This document shows positions 1 to 5,656 of a stretch of DNA of 12,722 bases, in pieces; within the stretch, counting starts at the first letter, position 1; every line of letters begins with the position of its first letter. Source of the stretch: JBFLVQ01 sp040758525 (GTDB taxonomy: Bacteria > Acidobacteriota > Blastocatellia > Chloracidobacteriales > JADJPF01); contig JBFLVQ010000232.1 of the NCBI GenBank assembly GCA_040758525.1, positions 1 to 12,722 on the forward strand. Reading direction: 5' to 3'. The position numbers and the translations under genes were made by a program. The notes beneath the pieces were generated by a model. It was not told the origin of the DNA and searched no databases. It was given only the letters and a program-made list of their open reading frames with translations.

Positions 1-172
1 AGGCAATCCAGTAGCGGGATGCTGAACTACTGCTTGCCTGATTACGCGCTGCCGCCATTTTTGCTGTTAAATCTGATCCTGGTACATTAATAAAATTGGG
101 ATTTTGTGCGACCACGACTTTGCTAAAGAACAGTATTGTCGCAAGTAATATAATGGAAATCAGCTCTCGCAT
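1..172 (-). CDS. Secreted protein of unknown function, 3' end beyond the window
   Basis: An open frame starts with ATG at 172 and continues off the left edge without a stop, giving 57 codons. The N-terminus is a textbook signal peptide: MRE, then a hydrophobic run (residues 4-16), with likely cleavage after VVVA at residue 22, leaving QNPNF as the mature start. The visible mature part is short and Ala/Ser-rich, including a run of four serines near residue 48, so no fold can be named. A strong Shine-Dalgarno AAAGGAG sits 7 bases before the ATG and supports this start. It lies 140 bp downstream of the TPR/HEAT gene on the same strand, with a terminator-like hairpin between, so it may be an extra member of that operon or have its own promoter. 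The export call is firm; the function is unknown. Confidence 0.75.
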   Translation of the reverse strand, partial: MRELISIILLATILFFSKVVVAQNPNFINVPGSDLTAKMAAARNQASSSSASRYWIA

Positions 173-183
173 TTTATAACTCC

Positions 184-258
184 TTTCTAAGCTGAATTTG
201 CACAGATCTACCGATTAGACATATGAGTGTCTTAGAAACAGCCTTAGACAAATTCAGC
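184..258 (-). promoter_or_regulatory. Leader with overlapping inverted repeats reaching the ribosome binding site
   Basis: Read on the minus strand, GCTGAATTTG (258-249) is exactly complementary to CAAATTCAGC (200-191). TTTCTAAG (238-231) is exactly complementary to CTTAGAAA (191-184), whose last three bases belong to the Shine-Dalgarno AAAGGAG (186-180). The order is A-B-A'-B', with the two right arms abutting, so the helices are either alternatives or a pseudoknot. This suggests translation control of the secreted ORF starting at 172. The pairing is seen directly; the regulatory role is inference. It matches no riboswitch family I recognise. Confidence 0.3.
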
Positions 259-272
259 GTGTTGTTTAGGGT

Positions 273-304
273 AAAAGGCGAAGCCTTAATAGGTCAGCTT
301 CGCC
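273..304 (-). terminator. Probable intrinsic terminator after the TPR/HEAT gene
   Basis: On the minus strand, 8 bases after the stop codon of the TPR/HEAT gene, GGCGAAGC (304-297) pairs perfectly with GCTTCGCC (284-277) around a 12-base loop. A short T run (276-273) follows. The stem is G+C-rich but the T run has only four bases, so termination may be partial, letting some transcript reach the secreted ORF at 172. Confidence 0.55.
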
Positions 305-312
305 CACGTCGG

Positions 313-1731
313 TTACGACCGTTTGAGGATATCTTCCAGGAGTTTAGTCGCTTCAGGATCATTGCTCTTGCCAAGCCAGTAGATTGCTCTTGCCCTCAAT
401 TTGAAAGAGGTATCGCCCTTAGCAATCTCCATCAGTTTCTTGAGCGCAAGCTTATGCTTTGTGTTGCCTAACGCATCAAGCATACCCATTTTGATCTTCT
501 CTTCCTTCTCGGCCTCATATAGGCGCAATACAGCATTAATGAGTCGATCTTCACTACCAGACTTTTCTGCCAATCTGTACGCACTACGTCGTGTCAGGGC
601 GTTAATGACATGTAGCCGAATATCGATATCCTGACTGACTTCATATATTTGAACTAGTTCATCGATAGTTATATCGCTAGCTCTGTTTGATAGGCAGGAG
701 ATCGCAGCCTTGCGTATTTCTGCTGATTTAGCGGTTTTCGCGATCTGTACAAGCGGCTCATGCGCTTCAATCTTTTCGAATTGGCATAGTGAGCCAAGCG
801 CAGTGCGGGCAATATCGGAATCTTGCGAAGTTAACACAAGATCTTTCAAGAACCCTAGCACTCTGGGATCTTTAGTGTAAGAGAGCCGCGCAATTGCTTT
901 GGCTCGCAATTTGGGATCCTGCTCACTACGTGCCAAATCCATTAATATCGGCACTGCCTGTTTACTATCCGATCTGCTCAACAGCGTGATAGCGCTCTCT
1001 TTGAGTGGTCGGCTGGCATTAGAGTTAGGTTTGAGAATATCATTGACAAGTGCTAAGGCGCGTTCTGGATTGGCTTCAAACAGACTCTGCAAAGCAACAA
1101 TCTTGATCTCTTCAGGGCTGCCTTTACCTGTCTCTTCAGGGGGTTGTTCATAATATAAATTGTCAGGTAGCTCGACAGGAATCTCTATTTGTAGTCTGGT
1201 TGCCTCTTCAGCGATCCTATGGGTATCTGCTAGTAATTTAGTTGCCTCTTCAGCGATCCGTTTAGGATCTCCTATCTGGCGAGCAATCTCAAGCTGCAAT
1301 AGGCGTGCATCATCATTCCAGTTGGAATCAGGAAAATCCTGTAGCAGCCGTCCCAACACCTGATTGGCATCCTGAAACATGCTCTGCTTCTTCATGGTAA
1401 AGGCGAGCCAGTAGAGTGCATCATCCATATATTCGCTCTTAGGAAACTGTTTCACGACTTCAGAGAACTTATCCATTGCCTTCGCCCAACGCTCTTCTGC
1501 AATCAGGTCGCGACCTTCACGTACAGTCTTTACCGCAGGATCGGAAGATGCTGATGATTGCAGCAGTCGGTTGAATTTTTCCCGATCCCTTGCTTGACCC
1601 TTTGTTTGACCATAGACGGGAACATTGAAAAGGAAGAACCCGCAAAGCATCAGTATTAAACTTACGAGCCAGCCATTAGCATTAGCTCGATGAGAGATTA
1701 ATGATTCGACAGTATGCGGCATAGTTATCAT
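313..1731 (-). CDS. Secreted or membrane-anchored TPR and HEAT-repeat protein
   Basis: A 472-aa protein with an N-terminal hydrophobic segment (about residues 20-40, ending VPVYG-Q) that acts as signal peptide or anchor. Residues about 63-150 look like TPR helices of the outer-membrane-assembly/tol-pal type (RWAKAMDKFSEVVKQFPKSE, then DDALYWLA). Residues about 240-470 form a run of HEAT-like helix pairs (AVPILMDLARS, RAKAIARLSY, RKAAISCLSN, RARAIYWLGK). Such repeats make protein-binding scaffolds; no catalytic motif is visible. It starts 10 bp after the anti-sigma-like gene, so it is almost certainly the third gene of the sigma-factor operon and a likely partner or sensor in that pathway. ATG at 1731 is the longest start; ATG at 1722 has AGG nine bases before it and is a good alternative. 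A 14-residue internal duplication (RIAEEAT at 158 and 172) lies between the two repeat regions. Confidence 0.8.
   Translation of the reverse strand: MITMPHTVESLISHRANANGWLVSLILMLCGFFLFNVPVYGQTKGQARDREKFNRLLQSSASSDPAVKTVREGRDLIAEERWAKAMDKFSEVVKQFPKSEYMDDALYWLAFTMKKQSMFQDANQVLGRLLQDFPDSNWNDDARLLQLEIARQIGDPKRIAEEATKLLADTHRIAEEATRLQIEIPVELPDNLYYEQPPEETGKGSPEEIKIVALQSLFEANPERALALVNDILKPNSNASRPLKESAITLLSRSDSKQAVPILMDLARSEQDPKLRAKAIARLSYTKDPRVLGFLKDLVLTSQDSDIARTALGSLCQFEKIEAHEPLVQIAKTAKSAEIRKAAISCLSNRASDITIDELVQIYEVSQDIDIRLHVINALTRRSAYRLAEKSGSEDRLINAVLRLYEAEKEEKIKMGMLDALGNTKHKLALKKLMEIAKGDTSFKLRARAIYWLGKSNDPEATKLLEDILKRS
1199..1282. repeat. Decayed 42-bp in-frame tandem duplication inside the TPR/HEAT gene
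   Basis: The 19 bases starting at 1199 (GTTGCCTCTTCAGCGATCC) recur exactly at 1241. The next 14 bases still match at 9 positions, so the unit is 42 bp with the second half diverged. It encodes RIAEEATKLLADTH followed by RIAEEATRLQIEIP. The length is 14 codons, so the frame is kept. Confidence 0.8.
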
Positions 1732-1741
1732 CCTATATTAA

Positions 1742-2539
1742 TTAGAAACCTTGGTTGAGAGGTGGCACCGTATAAATCTGCAGTGCCGCAATAATCTCGT
1801 TCTTCTCTATGCGTTCTTGAATGGAACGCACCTCATCTAGTGATGGATTACTCTCTAAGTTGGCAATATCAAGTAGGAAAGGCTCCAATGTGCTGAGTAG
1901 ATCTTCTATGGGTATATTACCTCTGGCTTGTGCGTCATTACGCAACAAGACATTTTCAATAAGCAACCGCTGTGATAGGTCGCGCTCATAAGAGAGATCA
2001 AAGATGGCATCATCCATAGAAGGACGTGAATTCTTGATCGAACGCAAGAGCAGTTGAGCCTTCTCAATATGCTCGGCTGTCTCTACATCAAAAATAGAGG
2101 TTTTAACAGCCAGATCAGACATCTTTTGCGACGCTCTGGAGGTTGTAGCGTACGAAGATTTTGCTAAAGTGGCTTTGTGTCGTTTAAGTCTCTTCTCTTT
2201 TGGTACAACTGCAACCGGAAGCGGTTGATCCATTACCTTTACTGGCACCTTTACTGGGGTGATATTGCTCCCATTTACTGCACCGTCTTTCACCATTGGC
2301 GAAACAGTGTTATTGGTATAGCGCAGTAAAGTAAACCACAACCCTACCATCAGTGTTAGCAAGATAAGTGCTGCGGCAGCTGCAAAGCCATACCAATGAC
2401 GTTTAGGTGGCGGCACAGGCAGCGGCATAGGCAAGATTCTTGCCGAAGGTTGGTAACGATATCTCGACAGCACATCTTCCAGGTGTTCAATTTCAGGGTC
2501 AGGTTCACCGGTGCCGTCCCATAGATAGTCGTCATTCAT
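1742..2539 (-). CDS. Single-pass membrane protein, probable non-zinc anti-sigma factor
   Basis: A 265-aa protein whose gene begins inside the stop codon of the sigma factor (ATGA, 4-bp overlap). Layout: cytoplasmic N-terminus (1-33) with the acidic block LWDGTGEPDPEIEHLE, a Pro-rich linker with a basic KRH before the membrane (34-48), one strongly hydrophobic segment (about 50-72), a low-complexity Thr/Lys-rich stretch (75-150), and a helical extracytoplasmic domain (about 152-240) ending in a conserved-looking block LEPFLLDIANL. The N-in topology and co-transcription with a sigma factor fit an anti-sigma factor that holds it at the membrane. There is no cysteine in the whole protein, so it cannot use the HxxxCxxC zinc fold of ZAS anti-sigma factors. 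The N-terminal block is one I associate with acidobacterial proteins beside sigma factors. The membrane topology is seen; the anti-sigma role is inferred. Confidence 0.7.
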   Translation of the reverse strand: MNDDYLWDGTGEPDPEIEHLEDVLSRYRYQPSARILPMPLPVPPPKRHWYGFAAAAALILLTLMVGLWFTLLRYTNNTVSPMVKDGAVNGSNITPVKVPVKVMDQPLPVAVVPKEKRLKRHKATLAKSSYATTSRASQKMSDLAVKTSIFDVETAEHIEKAQLLLRSIKNSRPSMDDAIFDLSYERDLSQRLLIENVLLRNDAQARGNIPIEDLLSTLEPFLLDIANLESNPSLDEVRSIQERIEKNEIIAALQIYTVPPLNQGF

Positions 2540-3144
2540 AGGCTTTCCTCCAGGCCTAATTTATCACGCAACAGTTTCATACCGCGATGCAGATTGACTC
2601 GTACAGAAGCTGGTGTGAGACCTGTACGTGCCGCAATCTCAGGTCCTGTCATACCTTCTACTAACCTCAAGATCAATGTCTCGCAATAAGCATCTGGTAG
2701 TGTACGTATCGCGGCAAGCACTTTAGCCGCTTCTGTTGCCATCTCTGCAGGGCTCTCATCAATGAGGTTCTCATTGAGCTCCTCATGTGTGCGAGTCTGT
2801 CGGTGGAAGTCATTAGCGCGATTGCGAGTGATCGCGGCCAACCAGGGCCCGAATGCAGCACTATCGCGCAAAGTGTGAAATCTCTCTAATGCGAGCAGGA
2901 AGACATCCTGCACAAGGTCACTTACTTCCCCACGCGGTACACGTGCCAACAATATGCCATGCACCATAGGTGAGTAGATAGCATAGAGTTTCGCACAAGC
3001 GGCGCGATCACCAAGACGAGCTGCTTCTACCAATGCAACCTCAGGGGATGTTTCCGTCTGGGTTGTCGCTACCTCTGGTAAAGGTTCGATCATAAGTAGC
3101 AACTCACCACCTGGTCTGATCTTGTACATTGGTATCTCTCGCAC
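2536..3144 (-). CDS. ECF-type RNA polymerase sigma factor
   Basis: A sigma-70 family factor of the small ECF kind (202 aa from the longest start). Region 2 spans about residues 48-116, with DLVQDVFLLALERFHTLRD and the -10-binding helix WLAAITRNRANDFHR. Region 4 spans about 142-195, with LPDAYCETLILRLVEGMTGP and the helix-turn-helix AARTGLTPASVRVNLHRGMK. No region 1 or 3 is present. It would direct RNA polymerase to a specific set of promoters and be held in check by the overlapping membrane protein. The start is uncertain: GTG at 3144 and ATG at 3129 have weak ribosome sites, whereas ATG at 3093 (MIEPLPEV, 185 aa) has GGTGAG nine bases upstream and begins nearer the conserved part. I favour 3093. 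The gene is preceded by a 152-bp gap that probably carries its promoter. Confidence 0.9.
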   Translation of the reverse strand: MREIPMYKIRPGGELLLMIEPLPEVATTQTETSPEVALVEAARLGDRAACAKLYAIYSPMVHGILLARVPRGEVSDLVQDVFLLALERFHTLRDSAAFGPWLAAITRNRANDFHRQTRTHEELNENLIDESPAEMATEAAKVLAAIRTLPDAYCETLILRLVEGMTGPEIAARTGLTPASVRVNLHRGMKLLRDKLGLEESL

Positions 3145-3226
3145 CTTGATAGTATTGTCAGGTCAAAGTCTTGCCCGGCCAATCCTATCATTCTCCCTTC
3201 CAGTTGATTTGTGCTTCATACATTAA

Positions 3227-3254
3227 GACGTGGGTTTAGAAAAACTGTTAACAG
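3227..3254 (-). promoter_or_regulatory. Possible ECF-type promoter with a palindrome at its -35 side
   Basis: In the gap before the sigma-factor gene, read on the minus strand, AAC (3249-3247) is followed after 17 bases by GTC (3229-3227), the minimal spacing typical of ECF promoters. The AAC lies inside the perfect 10-bp palindrome CTGTTAACAG (3254-3245). ECF factors often transcribe their own operon. The match is short and could be chance. Confidence 0.2.
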
Positions 3255-3296
3255 ATTATTGATATTGCCAGCACAAAGAGATTACTTAGCGCTACG

Positions 3297-4139
3297 TCAG
3301 ATCTTCTCTTCTATCTGCAAACGACGGTAAGCTTCGCTTTTGCTAATACCCAAAACCCGCGCGACGGCTTTTAGGGCTGCCATTTTATCAAGATTTTCGG
3401 ACTGCATCTTCTCCGCTACAGCATCACGTAGACTGGTTGTCTGTTGAACTGTTTGTGGCTGCGCTGCGGTCGCTCCTTCAATAATAACAACCAGTTCCCC
3501 ACGTGGGGGCTCTTTTTGTAGTTGTATCAGAAGTTGATCTAATGTGCCACGTAAGAACTGTTCATGCACTTTGGTAAGTTCACGCGCGATTACGGCTGGT
3601 CGTGGGCCGAAAATCTTATATGCATCAGTGAGTGTGTGTAGGATACGATGTGGCGCCTCATAGAAAATCAGCGTAGCACGAATAGTAGTAAGTTCATTCA
3701 AGCGTCGTTGTCGCTCACCAGTACGGGCAGGCAGGAAACCAACAAAAAGAAATTCATCGGTCGGCAGGCCAGAAGCTGTTAGCGCAGTTAGTAACGCCGA
3801 TGGACCGGGGATACTGACAATAGGAATCTGGTTTGCAATCGCTTCGTGTACCAGCAGAAAGCCTGGATCAGAAATAGCTGGTGTGCCTGCATCACTCACT
3901 ACTGCGATCGATTCACCGGCAATAAGCCGCGCCAGCAACTGTGGTGTACGGGCATGCTCGTTGTGATCGTGATAGCTGATCGTAGGTGAGTCTATCTGAT
4001 AACGTTGTAGAAGTTTGTTGGTCTGGCGGGTGTCTTCACAGGCGATTAGCGCTACTTCTTTAAGGATACGTAAGGCACGTAGCGTGATATCTTCAAGATT
4101 TCCAATAGGTGTTGCGACTAAATAGAGAGTACCGGCCAT
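3297..4139 (-). CDS. rsmI: 16S rRNA (cytidine(1402)-2'-O)-methyltransferase RsmI
   Basis: A 280-aa protein, the usual length for RsmI, which uses S-adenosylmethionine to 2'-O-methylate C1402 in the decoding centre of 16S rRNA. The SAM-dependent tetrapyrrole-methylase-type fold shows its hallmarks: the opening TLYLVATPIGNLEDITLRAL (4-23), CEDTRQTNKLL (34-44), the glycine-rich region SDAGTPAISDPG and IPGPSALLTAL, and FLPARTGERQRRL. The C-terminal helix-turn-helix extension of RsmI (KMQSENLDKMAALKAVA, then LGISKSEAYRRL) is also present. The start is fixed by the family N-terminus. There is no Shine-Dalgarno: the bases before the ATG are the T-rich tail of the protease terminator, with TATAAT one base from the start codon. 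It is a housekeeping gene that merely precedes the sigma operon. Confidence 0.95.
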   Translation of the reverse strand: MAGTLYLVATPIGNLEDITLRALRILKEVALIACEDTRQTNKLLQRYQIDSPTISYHDHNEHARTPQLLARLIAGESIAVVSDAGTPAISDPGFLLVHEAIANQIPIVSIPGPSALLTALTASGLPTDEFLFVGFLPARTGERQRRLNELTTIRATLIFYEAPHRILHTLTDAYKIFGPRPAVIARELTKVHEQFLRGTLDQLLIQLQKEPPRGELVVIIEGATAAQPQTVQQTTSLRDAVAEKMQSENLDKMAALKAVARVLGISKSEAYRRLQIEEKI

Positions 4140-4140
4140 A

Positions 4141-4196
4141 ATTATAAAAATGAAAAAGCGACGAGTGACAAACGCAAAAGCTCGTCACTCGTCGCT
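4141..4196 (-). terminator. Strong intrinsic terminator of the M48 protease gene
   Basis: Twenty bases after the protease stop, read on the minus strand, AGCGACGAGTGAC (4196-4184) pairs perfectly over 13 bp with its complement (4169-4157) around a 14-base loop. It is followed at once by TTTTTCATTTTTATAAT. The stem is long and stable and the T-rich tail is clear. The tail runs right up to the start codon of rsmI. Confidence 0.85.
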
Positions 4197-4203
4197 GGTC
4201 ACT
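4157..4203. repeat. AGYGACN heptamer repeats in inverted arrangement
   Basis: The terminator stem is made of tandem 7-mers. On the minus strand from 4203: AGTGACC, AGCGACG, AGTGACG, then AGCTTTT. On the plus strand from 4157: AGCGACG, AGTGACA. Short tandem heptamers of this style are known as intergenic repeats in cyanobacteria (STRR family); whether this one is dispersed in this genome cannot be seen here. Confidence 0.6.
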
Positions 4204-4215
4204 TATCAGTAAAGA

Positions 4216-5442
4216 CTAGTTGTTATCGTCGGACTGATCACCACCCCCGGACCGTTTTAGTTTAGGCCGGTTAGAAGGGCTAGGCGATGATGAGTTGTTA
4301 TTGTCATCAGCCGCCGGTGGATCTTGTGTATTATCATCTTGGCTGTCAGTCTGGCCACCATCACGCCGCTTGAGGGTAGGCCGGTCACGTGGTTCCGGTG
4401 GCGCTTGATCATCTGCATCAATATCACCACTACCTCCGTTGCCATCATCACGACGCCGTTTTAGAGTAGGCCGACGTGAGCCGCTGTCACCACCATTGGG
4501 GCCACCTGCTAGTGTGGAACGACGTGATGAAGCAACTGCCTGTAGTCGCGATTTAATCTTGTTAAAGTCTGAGGTATTGAGGATATATTCCTCGCGTTGA
4601 GGGAACAGGCTGATCAGTTGGCGTACCTTTTGAGCACGATCACCTGTAGTTGGGTGAGTGCTGAAGAGTTTGGCCGTTGTTCCCGGCTTCTTCTTCTCTT
4701 TGCTATCCAACTTCTCGAAGAAGGTAACCATTGCCATTGGGTCATAGCCGCTTGCCCAAGTATATTGTACTCCAAGGATATCGGCTTCAGTTTCAGCGCC
4801 ACGGCTAAACTTCAAAAAGGTCAGCGGTAGAGCAAAGTTAGCGGCTGAACGTGCCGCAATACCGCCAACGCCGCCAAGAAAGATCAGTGGAATTGAGCCA
4901 AATTGGAGTAACTGTCCTTTCGAGACCTGTTCGGTACCATGACGTGCGGCTACGTGTGCAATCTCATGCGCCATCACACCGACAACCTCTGCCTCATTAT
5001 CAGCAGCCAGGATCAGTCCTTTGTTAACAAAAAAGAAACCACCTGGCAGCGCAAAGGCATTCACTTCTTCGGAATCGACTACCTTAATAGTGAAGGGGAC
5101 TTTTGCGTCGGAATTGAGTACAATGTTCTGGCCGACCCGGTTGATATATTCGGTAACAACCGGATCTTCAACGAATTTGAGCTGGCGCTCGACTTCACCA
5201 GCCAACTGTTGGCCGATGCCAATCTCTTTCTCGACGGAATAGAAGTTAATTTGGTGTTTGTTGATATCGCGTTTCCCGACTTTTTCGGGATTCTCTTTGT
5301 CGTCTAGCTTAGAACTAGCGGGACGTGCAGTGCTCTTGTTTTTGTCCTTGTCCTTGTCGTCAGCAGAAACGGGTATTGTGGATAACAATAATAGGGCCAC
5401 TAGGGGCACTAAAAAGATTTGGCGGATATGGCTCTTATTCAT
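4216..5442 (-). CDS. Exported M48-family zinc metalloprotease with a repetitive charged tail
   Basis: A 408-aa protein. Signal peptide: MNKSHIRQ, a hydrophobic core (9-21), likely cleavage after PVSA (27). A charged linker (28-65) precedes the M48 peptidase domain (about 67-297). Zinc site: HEIAH at 159-163 with the third ligand expected at E219 in EADILG; the family motif STHPTTGDR is at 261-269. These match periplasmic M48C proteases such as LoiP/BepA, which degrade or help fold envelope proteins; HtpX instead has membrane helices around the site. BepA's C-terminal TPR domain is absent: residues 300-408 are a disordered Gly/Asp/Asn/Pro-rich tail with three copies of RPTLKRR-like motifs (324, 354, 392). 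AGGAG six bases before the ATG supports the start. The gene has its own promoter region and terminator, so it is likely a single-gene unit. Confidence 0.92.
   Translation of the reverse strand: MNKSHIRQIFLVPLVALLLLSTIPVSADDKDKDKNKSTARPASSKLDDKENPEKVGKRDINKHQINFYSVEKEIGIGQQLAGEVERQLKFVEDPVVTEYINRVGQNIVLNSDAKVPFTIKVVDSEEVNAFALPGGFFFVNKGLILAADNEAEVVGVMAHEIAHVAARHGTEQVSKGQLLQFGSIPLIFLGGVGGIAARSAANFALPLTFLKFSRGAETEADILGVQYTWASGYDPMAMVTFFEKLDSKEKKKPGTTAKLFSTHPTTGDRAQKVRQLISLFPQREEYILNTSDFNKIKSRLQAVASSRRSTLAGGPNGGDSGSRRPTLKRRRDDGNGGSGDIDADDQAPPEPRDRPTLKRRDGGQTDSQDDNTQDPPAADDNNNSSSPSPSNRPKLKRSGGGDQSDDNN
4251..4473. repeat. Three RPxLKR motif repeats coding the protease tail
   Basis: Three short related segments (about 4251-4270, 4364-4383 and 4454-4473) encode NRPKLKRSGGG, DRPTLKRRDGG and RRPTLKRRRDDG, spaced 30 and 38 codons apart in an acidic Asn/Gly/Pro-rich context. 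The DNA of the copies has diverged at third positions while the peptide stays nearly the same. Confidence 0.7.
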
Positions 5443-5500
5443 AAGCTTCTCCTAGATTCCTAGATAATACGGTTATCTTAATATTTAATTTAGATTGTCT

Positions 5501-5514
5501 CCCCACCGCTGGGG
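5501..5514 (-). other. Small G+C hairpin in the leader of the protease mRNA
   Basis: CCCCA and TGGGG (5 bp) enclose a 4-base loop in an otherwise A+T-rich leader, about 60 bases upstream of the protease start codon. It would lie in the 5' untranslated region if the -10 box at 5527-5532 is used. Its function is not evident. Confidence 0.35.
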
Positions 5515-5526
5515 TTGCTGTAAGGT

Positions 5527-5555
5527 ATTATACAACAGCAAAAATTAGATTTTGA
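5527..5555 (-). promoter_or_regulatory. Probable promoter of the M48 protease, inside an inverted repeat
   Basis: On the minus strand a perfect -10 box TATAAT (5532-5527) has a poor -35 (TCAAAA, 5555-5550) at 17 bases. The -10 box sits in the 13-base spacer of the perfect inverted repeat TTGCTGT / ACAGCAA (5541-5535 and 5521-5515). Transcription would start near 5520, giving a leader of about 75 bases. A good -10 with a poor -35 is typical of activated promoters. Confidence 0.5.
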
Positions 5556-5588
5556 TTAGAAAGATGTTAGTAATCAATTAGTGATCAA
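5545..5588. promoter_or_regulatory. Four TTAG boxes at exact 11-bp spacing, candidate activator site
   Basis: TTAG begins at 5545, 5556, 5567 and 5578. The units are TTAGATTTTGA, TTAGAAAGATG, TTAGTAATCAA and TTAGTGATCAA; the last two match at 9 of 11 positions. Direct repeats at an 11-bp pitch are how OmpR/PhoB-family response regulators bind side by side. The array covers the -35 region of the minus-strand protease promoter and lies about 70-110 bp upstream of hldA. The periodicity is seen; the regulator is inferred. Confidence 0.4.
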
Positions 5589-5656
5589 AATGGATTTGTC
5601 ACAAGAGCAGGAAAGAGCGGCGATTTTTGTTATTCTAGGGTAAAATAGCAAATTTT

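Noticed and set aside
899..1363. Plus-strand ORFs of 84 and 67 aa opposite the TPR/HEAT gene
   Set aside because: They are antisense to a well-supported gene with repeat-domain signatures; no ribosome site, and low-complexity Ser/Leu composition typical of shadows.
4137..4171. TTGTCA-N19-TATAAT as a promoter for rsmI
   Set aside because: Transcription would start inside the second codon of rsmI, which has no other usable start, and the boxes are part of the terminator stem and its T-rich tail. Kept only as an oddity under findings.
4597..5455. Several plus-strand ORFs opposite the M48 protease, including one of 122 aa
   Set aside because: The minus-strand frame has a signal peptide, zinc site and family motifs, so these are complementary-strand shadows.
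5641..5646. TAAAAT as the -10 of an hldA promoter
   Set aside because: No -35-like hexamer lies 16-18 bases upstream (the sequence there is GCGGCGA-like), so it is too weak to list as a feature.
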